NCBI RefSeq assembly: GCF_013314895.1 | Contig: NZ_JABTYE010000015.1 | Location: 1-64,000 of the forward strand | Length of the DNA: 64,000 nucleotides | Source: Cupriavidus gilardii | Lineage (GTDB): Bacteria; Pseudomonadota; Gammaproteobacteria; Burkholderiales; Burkholderiaceae | Reading direction: 5' to 3' | Shown: piece by piece, positions 9,883-18,840 of the stretch | Layout: every line of letters starts with the position of its first letter | Numbering within the stretch: the stretch's first letter is position 1 | The notes under the pieces: generated by a model | What the model saw: the letters and a program-made list of their open reading frames with translations, nothing else | What the model was told of the DNA's origin: nothing | The model's database searches: none | Made by a program: the position numbers and the translations under genes

Positions 9883-10229
9883 GGCGTAACCCGCACAAGT
9901 GTGCCGAATCAGGCCCACATGCTACCCCATCGGGCAACCTCGTCGGGCATGGGGCCAATGCGCGATGAAGAACAATCCGCTACGGTGCCAACGCTCGCAC
10001 CGAGGCCAAACAAGCCCGCATAAAGAAATAAGAAAACTATCTGATTCGGCTATATAGGGCCGCTGTGCGGGACGAACGGGTCGGCTACAATACCGATCTT
10101 TGAAAGGCCGCGGTCGACGCTCGTCCCGCGCGTGCGTGCGTTGTACGGGCAGCTGTACCGGCACAACGACCGGCACAAGCGGCCAAAAACAGTCTCCCAT
10201 CGAAGCCGATCCGTTTTCCTGGAACCGAA
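9883..10229. promoter_or_regulatory. Divergent intergenic region pncB/fdxA
   Basis: This 347-bp gap holds no gene I can support. It contains an AT-rich stretch at 10018-10056, unusual for this DNA, and a TACAAT box at 10086-10091 that could be the -10 of the fdxA promoter, although no good -35 sits at the right distance. No terminator or riboswitch is evident. Confidence 0.4.
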
Positions 10230-10553
10230 ATGACTCACGTTGTCACCGAATCCTGCATCCGTTGCCGCTATACCGACTGCGTTGACGTGTGCCCGGTTGA
10301 TTGTTTCCGCGAGGGCCCCAACTTCCTCGCGATCGATCCGGACGAGTGCATCGACTGCGCGGTGTGCGTTGCGGAGTGCCCGGTCAACGCGATCTATGCC
10401 GAGGAAGACGTGCCGGCCGACCAGCAGCAGTTCATCGAACTGAACGCCGAACTGGCCCGCAACTGGCCTTCGATCACCAAGACCAAGGCCCCGCTGCCCG
10501 AGGCCGAGGAATGGAAGGACGCCACCGGCAAGCTGCAATACCTCGAGCGCTGA
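10230..10553 (+). CDS. fdxA: 7Fe ferredoxin FdxA
   Basis: Small soluble electron carrier with one 3Fe-4S and one 4Fe-4S cluster. The 107 residues carry nine cysteines: C9, C12, C17, C21, C25, C40, C43, C46 and C50. By comparison with Azotobacter ferredoxin I, C9, C17 and C50 bind the 3Fe cluster and C21, C40, C43 and C46 the 4Fe cluster. The C-terminal 55 residues are the extension typical of this subfamily. It is followed 109 bp later by a ferredoxin-NADP reductase-type flavoprotein, its likely electron partner. Confidence 0.96.
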   Translation: MTHVVTESCIRCRYTDCVDVCPVDCFREGPNFLAIDPDECIDCAVCVAECPVNAIYAEEDVPADQQQFIELNAELARNWPSITKTKAPLPEAEEWKDATGKLQYLER

Positions 10554-10662
10554 GCCGACGCCGCCAGCGAACACCAACCCGATAGCGACAAAGAGAAAGC
10601 CGTCCCCACGCGCTTTCCCGCAATGCCGGGCACGCCGTGCCCCCAAACGTATCAGGACGCAT

Positions 10663-11769
10663 ATGGACTTGAGCATCCCCAACCCCGTCGCGGACACCAC
10701 CAATCAGGTCGGCGGCAACGCTGGCGGTGGCCAGCCCCTCGAAATCGACGCGCTGATCGTCGGCGCCGGTCCGGTCGGCCTGTTCCAGGTCTTCGAACTC
10801 GGCCTGCTCGAGATCAAGGCGCATGTGATCGACTCGCTGAAGGTGGTCGGCGGCCAGTGCGTGGAGCTGTATCCGGACAAGCCGATCTATGACATCCCGG
10901 CGGTGCCGATCTGCACCGGCCAGGAGCTGACGGACAACCTGCTCAAGCAGATCGAGCCGTTCGAGCCGACCTTCCACCTCGGCCAGGAAGTCTCGGTGGT
11001 CGAGCGCCAGGAGGACGGCCGCTTCTTCGTCGAGACCTCGCTCGGCACCCGCTTCCTGACCAAGACCATCTTCATCGCCGCCGGCGTCGGTTCGTTCCAG
11101 CCGCGCACGCTGAAGGTCGAGGGCCTGGACAAGTTCGACGGCAAGCAGCTGTTCTACCGCGTCAAGGATCCGAGCCGCTTTCACGGCCGCAATCTGGTGA
11201 TCGTCGGCGGCGGCGACTCGGCGCTGGACTGGACGCTGGACCTGGTCGGCAAGGCCGAGTCGGTGGTGCTGATCCACCGCCGCGACGGCTTCCGCGCCGC
11301 GCCGGCCTCGGTCGCCAAGATGAAGGAACTGTGCGAACAGATGGAGATGCAGTTCATGGTCGGCCAGATCACCGGTTACGAGGAAAAGGACGGCGCGCTG
11401 ACCGAGATCAAGGTCACCGGCGGCGACGGCGTGACGCGCCGCATGCCGCTGGACGACCTGCTGGTGTTCTTCGGCCTGTCGCCCAAGCTCGGCCCGATCG
11501 CCGAATGGGGCCTGGACCTGGAGCGCAAGCAGATCAAGGTCGATACCGAGAAGTTCGAGACCAATATCCCGGGCATCTTCGCGGTCGGCGACATCAACAC
11601 CTATCCGGGCAAGAAGAAGCTGATCCTGTCGGGCTTCCACGAGGCCGCGCTGGCCGCCTTCGGCGCCGCGCCGTACATCTTCCCCGAGAAGAAGATCCAC
11701 ATGCAGTACACGACGACCTCGCCGAAGCTGCACAAGATCCTCGGCGTCGAATCGCCGGTGTTCGACTGA
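10663..11769 (+). CDS. Ferredoxin--NADP+ reductase (thioredoxin-reductase-like type)
   Basis: A 368-residue flavoprotein of the TrxR-fold FNR family, expected to move electrons between NADPH and ferredoxin. The FAD-binding loop is [10 protein letters not shown] (about 33-42), the NADPH loop is [11 protein letters not shown], and the C-terminal FAD motif is [18 protein letters not shown]. The redox CxxC of thioredoxin reductases is absent, which favours the FNR assignment. A 20-residue polar N-terminal tail precedes the fold. The gene before it is the 7Fe ferredoxin, and an intrinsic terminator follows 53 bp after the stop. Confidence 0.9.
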   Translation: MDLSIPNPVADTTNQVGGNAGGGQPLEIDALIVGAGPVGLFQVFELGLLEIKAHVIDSLKVVGGQCVELYPDKPIYDIPAVPICTGQELTDNLLKQIEPFEPTFHLGQEVSVVERQEDGRFFVETSLGTRFLTKTIFIAAGVGSFQPRTLKVEGLDKFDGKQLFYRVKDPSRFHGRNLVIVGGGDSALDWTLDLVGKAESVVLIHRRDGFRAAPASVAKMKELCEQMEMQFMVGQITGYEEKDGALTEIKVTGGDGVTRRMPLDDLLVFFGLSPKLGPIAEWGLDLERKQIKVDTEKFETNIPGIFAVGDINTYPGKKKLILSGFHEAALAAFGAAPYIFPEKKIHMQYTTTSPKLHKILGVESPVFD

Positions 11770-11822
11770 GCCCGAAGCGATTCGCGATTTCCGATTTGCG
11801 ATCCGGCACTCCGACGACCAGC

Positions 11823-11850
11823 AAAAAGCCGCCTTCGGGCGGTTTTTTGT
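11823..11850 (+). terminator. Intrinsic terminator after ferredoxin reductase
   Basis: The stem AAAGCCGCC/GGCGGTTTT has a TTCG loop and a T-run on the plus strand. It ends the fdxA-reductase unit and insulates it from the tRNA-Asn promoters just downstream. Confidence 0.9.
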
Positions 11851-11869
11851 TGCGGCCCGCAAATTTTTC

Positions 11870-11899
11870 TTGGCATTCGCCTAGGCCGCCGTCTATAAT
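11870..11899 (+). promoter_or_regulatory. Sigma-70 promoter, distal, upstream of tRNA-Asn
   Basis: TTGGCA (11870-11875), an 18-bp spacer and a perfect TATAAT (11894-11899). It starts right after the preceding terminator and would begin transcription near 11906, about 170 nt before the tRNA and upstream of a second strong promoter. The transcribed leader contains no ORF I can support. It may be a second tRNA promoter or may make a short RNA. Confidence 0.7.
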
Positions 11900-12033
11900 G
11901 CGCCCCTCGCCAACGCACATTCGCGGCACCGGATCGGCCCCAGGGCTTCCGACCCAACGAATGCGCAGGCAGGCCGGACACTTCGGCACAGCGTTTGCGG
12001 ATGACGCAACGACAACAAAATGTCGAAACGTTG

Positions 12034-12063
12034 TTGACGAAGTAACGAGAAACTGGCTATAAT
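12034..12063 (+). promoter_or_regulatory. Sigma-70 promoter of tRNA-Asn
   Basis: TTGACG (12034-12039), an 18-bp spacer and TATAAT (12058-12063). The predicted start near 12070 lies about 9 nt before the mature tRNA. This is the clearest promoter in the window. Confidence 0.88.
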
Positions 12064-12078
12064 CCTTTTCTCAGCTGT

Positions 12079-12154
12079 TCCCCGATAGCTCAGTCGGTAG
12101 AGCGACGGACTGTTAATCCGCAGGTCCCTGGTTCGAGCCCAGGTCGGGGAGCCA
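12079..12154 (+). tRNA. tRNA-Asn (anticodon GTT)
   Basis: A 76-nt cloverleaf with the CCA end encoded. The acceptor stem TCCCCGA pairs with TCGGGGA, with discriminator G at 12151. The D stem is GCTC/GAGC. The anticodon GTT is at 12112-12114 in the loop CTGTTAA. The T arm is CCTGG-TTCGAGC-CCAGG. The outermost anticodon-stem pair is A-C, a mismatch that does not prevent folding. Two promoters lie upstream and a strong terminator lies 7 nt downstream. Confidence 0.98.
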
Positions 12155-12160
12155 AAGAAT

Positions 12161-12193
12161 AAAAGGCCCGCCATCCGAGATGGCGGGCCTTTT
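12161..12193 (+). terminator. Intrinsic terminator of tRNA-Asn
   Basis: A long GC-rich hairpin, AAAGGCCCGCCATC paired with GATGGCGGGCCTTT, ends in a short T-run. It lies 7 nt after the tRNA CCA end. Confidence 0.9.
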
Positions 12194-12389
12194 CACTGGT
12201 GCGCTGGCATCCTGCGTGACCGACCTCGTCGTGACTCGCACGCCCACCCTTCCGGTCCACTGCCCCGCCGCGCTTGCGGGGTTTTGCCAACACCCAGCTC
12301 CGCGGGTATCGGCAGCGAGCACAGGCTCGAGGCTGCCGAGGCTCACCGTTCCACCCCCGCCGCAGCAGCGGCACCCCGAAGGACAAGCT

Positions 12390-12602
12390 TTGACCAAGAT
12401 CGTTTTGAAGCCGGGCGAACCGGTTGACGTCGCCATGCGGCGATTCCGCCGGGCCATTCTGCAAAATGGCCTGATCGTCGAACTGAAGAGCCGTACGGCC
12501 TACGAGAAGCCGACCACCGAGCGCAAGCGCAAGAAGAAGGCCGCCGAATCGCGCCTGCGCAAGCGTCTGCGCATGCAGATGCTGCCGAAGAAGATGTACT
12601 GA
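12390..12602 (+). CDS. rpsU: 30S ribosomal protein bS21 (TTG start)
   Basis: Small-subunit protein bS21, which binds near the anti-Shine-Dalgarno end of 16S rRNA and helps initiation. It has 70 residues, the normal length, with a strongly basic C-terminal half ([17 protein letters not shown], then QMLPKKMY). The start codon is TTG at 12390. The evidence is an excellent GAAGGA ribosome site at 12378-12383, the homologous N-terminus that begins exactly there, and the absence of a closer ATG. It stands alone and not in the usual rpsU-dnaG-rpoD block, so it may be an extra copy. A rare start codon may hold down its translation. Confidence 0.93.
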   Translation: MTKIVLKPGEPVDVAMRRFRRAILQNGLIVELKSRTAYEKPTTERKRKKKAAESRLRKRLRMQMLPKKMY

Positions 12603-12844
12603 GCATCTTCGATTGCCGGGAGTCTCGCGGGCGCGGCGCATCGCCCGCCGCGTGACCCCCGTCGCCCTGTCCTGCCGCTCTCTCCATCGCCGGAGAGAAC
12701 GCCGCACTCCCCCGGGAGCGCCCTCTCGTCCAGCCATCTGGCCGACGACCCTCGCTGCGCCACCCATCCCCACAGCCGATGTCGGGCCCCTGCCCCGGCT
12801 GCTACATTACGTTCCTGTCGCTTCGTCTCAGGAACCGTTTCCGC

Positions 12845-13234
12845 ATGTCTTCCCGCCCGTTCCCCAGCCTGACGATCGGCCCGCCGCAGTGGCGTCTGGC
12901 GTTCTGGCTGTGCCTGTGCACCGTGCTGACGCTGGCGCTGATGCCGCCCACGACGCCGATGCCGACCACCGGCTGGGACAAGAGCAATCATCTGCTGGCC
13001 TTCGCCGCGCTGGGCGTGCTCGGATGGCGCGCCTATCCGACGCGGCCGTGGCTCGTGCCGATCGGATTGCTGGTCTATGGCGGACTGATCGAATGGCTGC
13101 AGTCGATGACGCCCTATCGTTCCGCGGACGCCATCGATGTCCTGGCCGATGCGCTCGGACTCGCGCTGGGGTGGCTGCTGCACGGGCTGGTGCGTTCGCT
13201 GATGCGTCGCCTGCGCGCGCGTCGGGCGGTCTAA
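12845..13234 (+). CDS. VanZ-like membrane protein
   Basis: A 129-residue protein with about four hydrophobic segments and the VanZ-family pattern: WDKSNHLLAFAALG after the first loop, then GGLIEWLQ and a later SADAIDVLADALGLALG segment. The family's biochemical role is not known; the founding member affects teicoplanin resistance in enterococci, and that function should not be carried over here. The ATG at 12845 is preferred over 12779 because the upstream stretch lacks a hydrophobic pattern. The gene sits alone between rpsU and the ABC exporter. Confidence 0.8.
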   Translation: MSSRPFPSLTIGPPQWRLAFWLCLCTVLTLALMPPTTPMPTTGWDKSNHLLAFAALGVLGWRAYPTRPWLVPIGLLVYGGLIEWLQSMTPYRSADAIDVLADALGLALGWLLHGLVRSLMRRLRARRAV

Positions 13235-13350
13235 CCGGCGCTGGCGGCAACACGCTTTGACGGGCGCGTCTGCGGCGCGCCAGGGACCGATCGCAAGGGG
13301 ATCGGCATAATGGCGGGATCGCGCCACGCGCGCTTCACCGGAACGCTGCG

Positions 13351-14262
13351 TTGACTGCCATTCTCGAACTGCGCCATGTGCGCAAACAGTACGGCGACAC
13401 CGTCGTCGTCGACGATCTGAGCCTGCAGGTGCAGCGCGGCCAATGCTTCGGCCTGCTGGGCCCCAACGGCGCCGGCAAGACCACCACGCTGCGGCTGCTG
13501 CTGGGGCTGACCACGCCGGCGTCGGGCGAGCTGACGCTGTGCGGCGAACCCGTCCCCGCCCGCGCCCCACAGGCCCGCATGCGCGTCGGCGTGGTGCCGC
13601 AGTTCGACAATCTCGATCCCGACTTCACCGTGGTCGAGAACCTGCGCATCTTCGGCCGCTACTTCGGCCTGTCGTCCGCCGAGATCGAACGGCGCGTGCC
13701 GATGCTGCTCGAATTCGCCCGCCTGGAAAACCGCGCCGACGCGCACGTGCGCGACCTGTCCGGCGGCATGCGCCGGCGCCTGACGGTGGCGCGCGCGTTG
13801 ATCAACGATCCCGACCTGCTGGTGATGGACGAGCCGACCACGGGCCTGGACCCGCAGGCGCGCCATCTGATCTGGGACCGGCTCAAATCGCTGCTCGCCT
13901 CCGGCAAGACCATTCTGCTGACCACGCATTTCATGGAGGAGGCGGAGCGCCTGTGCAACTATCTGTGCGTGATCGACGGCGGCCGCAAGATTGCCGAAGG
14001 CAAGCCGCACGAGCTGATCGACCGGCAGATCGGCTGTGATGTGGTCGAGGTCTATGGCGAGGAGCTGGACGCGCTGCGCGAGCGGCTCGCGCCGCTGGCC
14101 GAGCGCACCGAAAAGAGCGGGGAGACGCTGTTCTGCTACGTCCGTGAACCGGAACCGCTGCTGGCGGCGCTGCACGGCAACGGCGGCATCCGCTATCTGC
14201 ATCGCCCCGCCAATCTGGAGGATGTGTTCCTGAAGCTGACCGGCCGCGAAATGCGGGACTGA
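13351..14262 (+). CDS. nodI: ABC exporter ATP-binding protein, NodI type (TTG start)
   Basis: ATPase of a two-component ABC-2 exporter. The 303 residues hold Walker [10 protein letters not shown] at 37-45, the ABC signature LSGGM near 137, Walker B LLVMDEP near 158 and a switch His in TTHFMEEAE. The C-terminal 70 residues match the DRA/NodI subfamily. The start is TTG at 13351; no in-frame ATG precedes the conserved N-terminus. It pairs with the permease gene 57 bp downstream. NodI exports Nod factor in rhizobia, but no nod genes are near, so the substrate here is unknown. Confidence 0.88.
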   Translation: MTAILELRHVRKQYGDTVVVDDLSLQVQRGQCFGLLGPNGAGKTTTLRLLLGLTTPASGELTLCGEPVPARAPQARMRVGVVPQFDNLDPDFTVVENLRIFGRYFGLSSAEIERRVPMLLEFARLENRADAHVRDLSGGMRRRLTVARALINDPDLLVMDEPTTGLDPQARHLIWDRLKSLLASGKTILLTTHFMEEAERLCNYLCVIDGGRKIAEGKPHELIDRQIGCDVVEVYGEELDALRERLAPLAERTEKSGETLFCYVREPEPLLAALHGNGGIRYLHRPANLEDVFLKLTGREMRD

Positions 14263-14319
14263 TCGGCCGAAGGCCGGGACGGCTCGCCGCCCGCCACGCA
14301 CCGAACCATCGAGGAAACC

Positions 14320-15189
14320 ATGAGCGAACGAGACCCGGACCCGGGCAACGACGGCAAGCTGGCCACCGCGGCAACGTCAGCCCGCGGCGCCACCGTCGCC
14401 ACGCAACGCTATCCGCAGCCGCTGTGGCCGCTGAACCTGCGCAACTGGACCATGGTCTGGTATCGCAACTATCGCGTCTGGCGCAAGCTGGCGATCCCGT
14501 CGATGTTCGGCAATCTGGCCGATCCGATGATCTATCTGTTCGGGCTGGGCTTCGGCCTGGGCCTGCTGGTGGGCCGCGTCGACGGCGTCTCGTACATCGC
14601 CTTCCTGGCGGCCGGCACCACCGCCTCCAGCGTGATGATGTCGGCCAGCTTCGAGTCGATGTATTCGGCGTTCTCGCGCATGCACGTGCAGCGGACCTGG
14701 GAGGCCATCATGCATGCGCCGCTGACGCTGGGCGACGTGGTGCTCGGCGAAGTAGTGTGGGCGGCCAGCAAGGCGGTGCTGTCCGGCGTGGCGATCATGC
14801 TGGTCGCGAGCGCGCTCGGCTATGCGCAGATGCCGAACGCGCTGCTGGCGCTTCCGGTGATTGCGCTGGCCGGCATCGCCTTCGCCAGCCTGGCAATGAT
14901 CGTCACCGCACTGGCGCCCAGCTATGACTTCTTCATGTTCTACCAGACGCTGGTGATGACGCCAATGCTGCTGCTGTCGGGCGTGTTCTTCCCGCTGGAA
15001 CAGCTGCCGCCCGGCGCGCAGGCCGCGACGCAGGTGCTGCCGCTGGCCCACGCGGTGGCGCTGATCCGGCCGCTGATGCTCGGCCGTCCCGCCGAGCAGG
15101 TGGGGCTGCATGTGGCGGTACTGGCCGCCTATGCGCTGGTGGCGCTGGTCGTCGCCATGGTGCTGCTGCGCAGGCGGATGCTGCGGTGA
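14320..15189 (+). CDS. nodJ: ABC-2 type permease, NodJ type
   Basis: Membrane subunit of the exporter whose ATPase is encoded just upstream. It has 289 residues: a polar N-terminal 35, then six hydrophobic helices typical of ABC-2 permeases. A long conserved segment, [20 protein letters not shown], lies between helices 2 and 3, and [14 protein letters not shown] lies near helix 5. Both are hallmarks of the NodJ/DrrB group. An intrinsic terminator follows 22 bp after the stop, so the pair forms a complete unit. Confidence 0.9.
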   Translation: MSERDPDPGNDGKLATAATSARGATVATQRYPQPLWPLNLRNWTMVWYRNYRVWRKLAIPSMFGNLADPMIYLFGLGFGLGLLVGRVDGVSYIAFLAAGTTASSVMMSASFESMYSAFSRMHVQRTWEAIMHAPLTLGDVVLGEVVWAASKAVLSGVAIMLVASALGYAQMPNALLALPVIALAGIAFASLAMIVTALAPSYDFFMFYQTLVMTPMLLLSGVFFPLEQLPPGAQAATQVLPLAHAVALIRPLMLGRPAEQVGLHVAVLAAYALVALVVAMVLLRRRMLR

Positions 15190-15211
15190 GGCGGAACCAC
15201 GCCCACAAGGC

Positions 15212-15237
15212 AAAGCCGGCCCCAGGGCCGGCTTTTT
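15212..15237 (+). terminator. Intrinsic terminator after nodJ
   Basis: The stem AAAGCCGGCC/GGCCGGCTTT is followed by a T-run on the plus strand. It lies between the convergent nodJ and metZ genes. Confidence 0.88.
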
Positions 15238-15255
15238 CCATCCTGGGCGGTGACG

Positions 15256-16461
15256 TCAGTCGCGCAACCCGCGCAGCAGATCGGCCTTCAGATCCTCGAC
15301 CGACTCGAGCCCCACCGCCATGCGGATTAGGCCCTCGCCGATGCCGGCCGCGGCCTTGGCCTCGGGGCTGACACGTGCGTGCGTGGTGGTGTACGGATGC
15401 GTGATCGTCGTACGCGTATCGCCGAGGTTGCCGGTGATCGAGCACAGCCGCGTGCTGTCGATCACACGCCAGGCGTTGGCGCGCTGCGCCTCGGGCGTGG
15501 CGCCCTTCAGTTCGAACGACACGATCGCGCCGCCGCCGCTCTGCTGACGCATCGCGACCGCGTGCTGCGGATGGGACTTCAGCGCCGGATGGTAGACGCG
15601 CGCCACCGCCGGGTGCGATTCGAGGAACTGCGCCAGCGCCAGCGCGCTGGCCGAATGGCGCTCCATGCGGATCGCCAGCGTCTCCATGCCCTTGAGCATC
15701 ACCCAGGCGTTGAACGCCGACAGCGTCGGGCCGGCAGTCCGCACGAAAGGGAACACCTTGCCCATGATGAAGTCGTGCTTGCCGAGCACCGCGCCGCCCA
15801 GCACGCGGCCCTGGCCGTCGATATGCTTGGTGGCCGAATGCACGACGATGTCGGCGCCGAAGCGCAGCGGCTGCTGCAGCGCCGGCGAACAGAAGCAGTT
15901 GTCGACCACCAGCAGCGCGCCGGCATCGTGCGCGATCTCGGCGACCGCGGCGATATCGGCAACCTCGGTGAGCGGATTCGAAGGCGTCTCGAGGAAGAAC
16001 AGCTTGGTGTTCGGCTTGACGGCCGCGCGCCAGGCGGCCAGGTCGGTGCCATCGACGAAGGTGGTTTCGACGCCGAACTTCGAGAAGATGTTCGAGAACA
16101 GCGTCATGGTCGAGCCGAAGATTGCGCGCGAGCTGACCAGATGGTCCCCCGCCTGCATCGACGACAGCACCACCGACAGGATCGCGCTCATGCCCGAGGC
16201 GGTGGCCATGCAAGCCTCGGCCCCTTCGAGCGCTGCCAGCCGCTGCTGGAACATGCTGACGGTGGGATTGGTGAAGCGCGAGTAGGTATAGCCCTCTTCC
16301 GAGTTGGCGAAGCGCTCGGCGGCCTCGGCGGCGCTGCCGAAACAGAAGCTCGAGGTCAGATACATCGCCTCCGAATGCTCCATGAACTCGCTGCGCAACG
16401 TGCCGGCGCGCACGCCGAGCGTATCAATGCCGAGGGAGTCGAGGTCGAGCGGTTCGTTCAT
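15256..16461 (-). CDS. metZ: O-succinylhomoserine sulfhydrylase
   Basis: PLP enzyme of the Cys/Met-metabolism family that makes homocysteine from O-succinylhomoserine and sulfide, in methionine synthesis. It has 401 residues. The PLP lysine is K212 in SATKHIDGQGRVLGG, the phosphate-binding region is around ATASGMSAIL, and the SITGNLGDTRTT segment fits the MetZ subgroup. The ATG at 16461 begins the conserved region; upstream in-frame sequence runs into a repeat element. It lies 183 bp downstream of purF, with that repeat between them, and converges with nodJ. Confidence 0.93.
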   Translation of the reverse strand: MNEPLDLDSLGIDTLGVRAGTLRSEFMEHSEAMYLTSSFCFGSAAEAAERFANSEEGYTYSRFTNPTVSMFQQRLAALEGAEACMATASGMSAILSVVLSSMQAGDHLVSSRAIFGSTMTLFSNIFSKFGVETTFVDGTDLAAWRAAVKPNTKLFFLETPSNPLTEVADIAAVAEIAHDAGALLVVDNCFCSPALQQPLRFGADIVVHSATKHIDGQGRVLGGAVLGKHDFIMGKVFPFVRTAGPTLSAFNAWVMLKGMETLAIRMERHSASALALAQFLESHPAVARVYHPALKSHPQHAVAMRQQSGGGAIVSFELKGATPEAQRANAWRVIDSTRLCSITGNLGDTRTTITHPYTTTHARVSPEAKAAAGIGEGLIRMAVGLESVEDLKADLLRGLRD

Positions 16462-16495
16462 GGTCGAAGGGAAATCGTCAGTAGTGATGAGGTGC

Positions 16496-16622
16496 TCCCT
16501 TCTCCCGCTAGCGGGAGAGGGGCCGGGGGAGAGGGTAACGGCGCCGCGCATGCCTGCGTCGCCGGCCATGGCAGGCGCCCCTGCCCTCTCCCCTGCCCTC
16601 TCCCGCAAGCGGGAGAGGGAGA
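16496..16622. repeat. Paired palindromic repeat, copy 1 (REP/BIME-like)
   Basis: Two oppositely oriented units, each a hairpin CTCCCGCNNGCGGGAG followed by a tail GGGGGAGAGGG. The left hairpin is at about 16500-16520 and the right at about 16594-16618. The tails face inward and enclose a GC-rich core (16540-16579) bounded by GGCGCC on each side. It lies wholly between purF and metZ. Three similar elements are at about 21.1, 30.7 and 55.2 kb. Confidence 0.85.
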
Positions 16623-16644
16623 AAACCGGAGCAAGCCGGCAGTC

Positions 16645-18171
16645 TTACTCGTTGCCGCCCGAGCGCTGCAGATGCAGCTGCGAACGCTCGGTATCACCGC
16701 CGCCTTCGCGGTCGGCCTGGCTGCGCGCGGTCTCGAGGCGGTCCAGGTAGGCCTCGTCGATATCGCCGGTGATGTACTTGCCGTCGAAGCAGGAGGCCTC
16801 GAAGTCCTTCAGGGCCGGGTTGATGTCGCGCACCGCCTGCTTCATCGCCTCGACGTCCTGATAGACCAGCTGATCCGCGCCGATCATGCGGCAGATCTCG
16901 TCATGGCTGCGGCCATGCGCGACCAGCTCGCTGCGGGTCGGCATGTCGATGCCGTAGACGTTGGGGAACTTCACCGGCGGCGCGGCCGAGGCGAAGATGA
17001 CCTTGTTCGCGCCGGCGTCGCGCGCCATCTGCACGATCTCGAACGAGGTGGTGCCGCGCACGATCGAGTCGTCGACGATCAGCACGTTCTTGCCCTTGAA
17101 CTCGACGCCCATCGCGTTGAGCTTCTGGCGCACCGACTTCTTGCGCACCGCCTGGCCCGGCATGATGAAGGTGCGGCCCACATAGCGGTTCTTGAAGAAG
17201 CCCTCGCGATAGTTCAGGCCGAGCTTGTTGGCGACCTGCATTGCGGCCGGCCGGCTCGAATCGGGGATCGGCATCACCACGTCGATATCGCCTGCGCTGA
17301 CTTCGCTGCGGATCTTCTCGGCCAGATAGTCGCCCATGCGCAGGCGCGCATCGTAGACCGGCACGCCGTCGATGCACGAATCCGGCCGCGCCAGATAGAC
17401 GTATTCGAAGATGCAGGAGTTCAGCAGCGGATTGTCGGCGCACTGCTTCGTGTACAGCTTGCCGTCGAGATCGATGAAGATGGCCTCGCCCGGCGCCACG
17501 TCGCGCTCGAGCTTGTAGCCGATGCCTTCGAGCGCCACCGATTCCGACGCCACCATCCATTCCTTGCCGTTCGGCGTCTCGACGCTGCCCAGGCACAGCG
17601 GGCGGATGCCGAACGGATCGCGCACGGCCAGCATGCCGTAGCCGGCGATCTGCGCGGCGATGGCATACGAGCCGCGCACGCGGCGGTGCATGCCCGCCAC
17701 CGCGGCGAAGATGATCTCGGGGTCGAGCGAGGTGCCGTTGCTGGCGCGCTGCAGCTCGTCGGCCAGCACGTTCAGCAGTACCTCGGTATCCGAATGCGTA
17801 TTGATGTGGCGGCGATCGCGCCGGAACATCTCCTCGCGCAGCTGCTGCCAGTTGGTCAGGTTGCCGTTATGCGCCAGGATGATGCCGTACGGCGCATTGA
17901 CGTAGAACGGCTGGGCCTCTTCCTCGCTGGAGGCAGAGCCGGCGGTCGGATAGCGAACCTGGCCGATGCCGGCGGCGCCCGGCAGACCGCGCATATTGCG
18001 CGTGCGGAACACGTCGCGCACCAGGCCGTTGGCCTTGTGCATGTGGAAGGTGCTGCCGTTGGCGGTCGCGATGCCAGCGGCGTCCTGACCGCGATGCTGC
18101 AACAGCAGCAGGCTGTCGTAAATCAACTGATTGACGGGCGTGGCAGACACCACACCGACGATACCGCACAT
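16645..18171 (-). CDS. purF: Amidophosphoribosyltransferase
   Basis: First committed step of purine synthesis: makes 5-phosphoribosylamine from PRPP and glutamine. The 508 residues start MCGIVGVV, so Cys2 is the N-terminal nucleophile after Met removal and there is no propeptide. The glutaminase domain (1-235) has QHRGQDAAG and HNGNLTN; the phosphoribosyltransferase domain has the PRPP loop [14 protein letters not shown]. It lies 95 bp after cvpA, the classical cvpA-purF order, and upstream of metZ. A diverged tail after residue 480 is rich in Arg, Ser and Gly. Confidence 0.97.
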   Translation of the reverse strand: MCGIVGVVSATPVNQLIYDSLLLLQHRGQDAAGIATANGSTFHMHKANGLVRDVFRTRNMRGLPGAAGIGQVRYPTAGSASSEEEAQPFYVNAPYGIILAHNGNLTNWQQLREEMFRRDRRHINTHSDTEVLLNVLADELQRASNGTSLDPEIIFAAVAGMHRRVRGSYAIAAQIAGYGMLAVRDPFGIRPLCLGSVETPNGKEWMVASESVALEGIGYKLERDVAPGEAIFIDLDGKLYTKQCADNPLLNSCIFEYVYLARPDSCIDGVPVYDARLRMGDYLAEKIRSEVSAGDIDVVMPIPDSSRPAAMQVANKLGLNYREGFFKNRYVGRTFIMPGQAVRKKSVRQKLNAMGVEFKGKNVLIVDDSIVRGTTSFEIVQMARDAGANKVIFASAAPPVKFPNVYGIDMPTRSELVAHGRSHDEICRMIGADQLVYQDVEAMKQAVRDINPALKDFEASCFDGKYITGDIDEAYLDRLETARSQADREGGGDTERSQLHLQRSGGNE

Positions 18172-18266
18172 GCCAAGCTCCCAGGAAAGGCTTCGATTCG
18201 GCGCGCCCTGCGCGCTGCCGATGGCAGACCAGGCGCGAAAAGTTCATGCCGGGCGCGCGCCCGGCC

Positions 18267-18764
18267 TCACGTTCTGACGTATTTGGCGATTTCCGGCGGC
18301 AACCAGGGCCGCAGCGACTCCATCGCGGCGATGACGTAGGGGCGCGACACCGCGTCGCGCCAGAAGGGTTCGTCGGGCAATTTGGTGAAGCCGGCCAACG
18401 TGACCAGCAGCATCACCACCAGCGCGCCGCGCGCCACCCCGAACACCAGTCCGAGCCCGCGATCCGCCGGCTTCAGGCCGGTGGTCTCCAGCAACTGGCC
18501 GATCACCGCGCCGATCAGCGCCGCGGCGATCACGGTGCCGAAGAACAATACCGCGAATCCGGCGGCGCTGCGCGCGAGCGCGCCGCCCGGCAGCGACTCG
18601 GGCATCCATTGCGCCGCGACGCCGACATAGTTGTAGGCCACGAAGAAGGCTGCGATCCAGCCCACCAGCGACAGCAATTCGCGCATCAGGCCGCGCAGCG
18701 CGCCGACCAGCCCCGAGGCGATCAGCACGAATACCACCGCGTAATCGAAAAAAGTGAACTGCAT
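18267..18764 (-). CDS. cvpA: CvpA family membrane protein
   Basis: Inner-membrane protein of 165 residues with four hydrophobic helices and the conserved RGLMRELLSLVGWI motif after the first helix. In E. coli cvpA is needed for colicin V production and lies with purF; its general role in the envelope is unclear. The start at 18764 (MQFTFFDYAV) is preferred over one six codons upstream. It lies 76 bp downstream of the SPOR-protein gene and 95 bp before purF, giving the order SPOR protein-cvpA-purF. Confidence 0.93.
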   Translation of the reverse strand: MQFTFFDYAVVFVLIASGLVGALRGLMRELLSLVGWIAAFFVAYNYVGVAAQWMPESLPGGALARSAAGFAVLFFGTVIAAALIGAVIGQLLETTGLKPADRGLGLVFGVARGALVVMLLVTLAGFTKLPDEPFWRDAVSRPYVIAAMESLRPWLPPEIAKYVRT

Positions 18765-18840
18765 TCCCGCGAGCACCGCCATCCGCCCCTATCGGCCTAT
18801 CCGCCGCCTTGTTCGCTCTATGCGACCTATGCGCCGCGGC

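Noticed and set aside
12180..12389. In-frame 70-residue extension upstream of S21
   Set aside because: It starts inside the tRNA terminator and its sequence is Pro/Arg-rich. The S21 N-terminus and ribosome site fit the TTG at 12390.
13351..15189. nodIJ as evidence for a symbiotic nodulation island
   Set aside because: No other nod, nif or fix genes, no nod box and no change in composition. Homologues are found in non-symbiotic Burkholderiales.
15379..18339. Plus-strand ORF of 986 codons opposite metZ and purF
   Set aside because: metZ and purF are secure and this frame is their antisense. It crosses the repeat element and shows no family.
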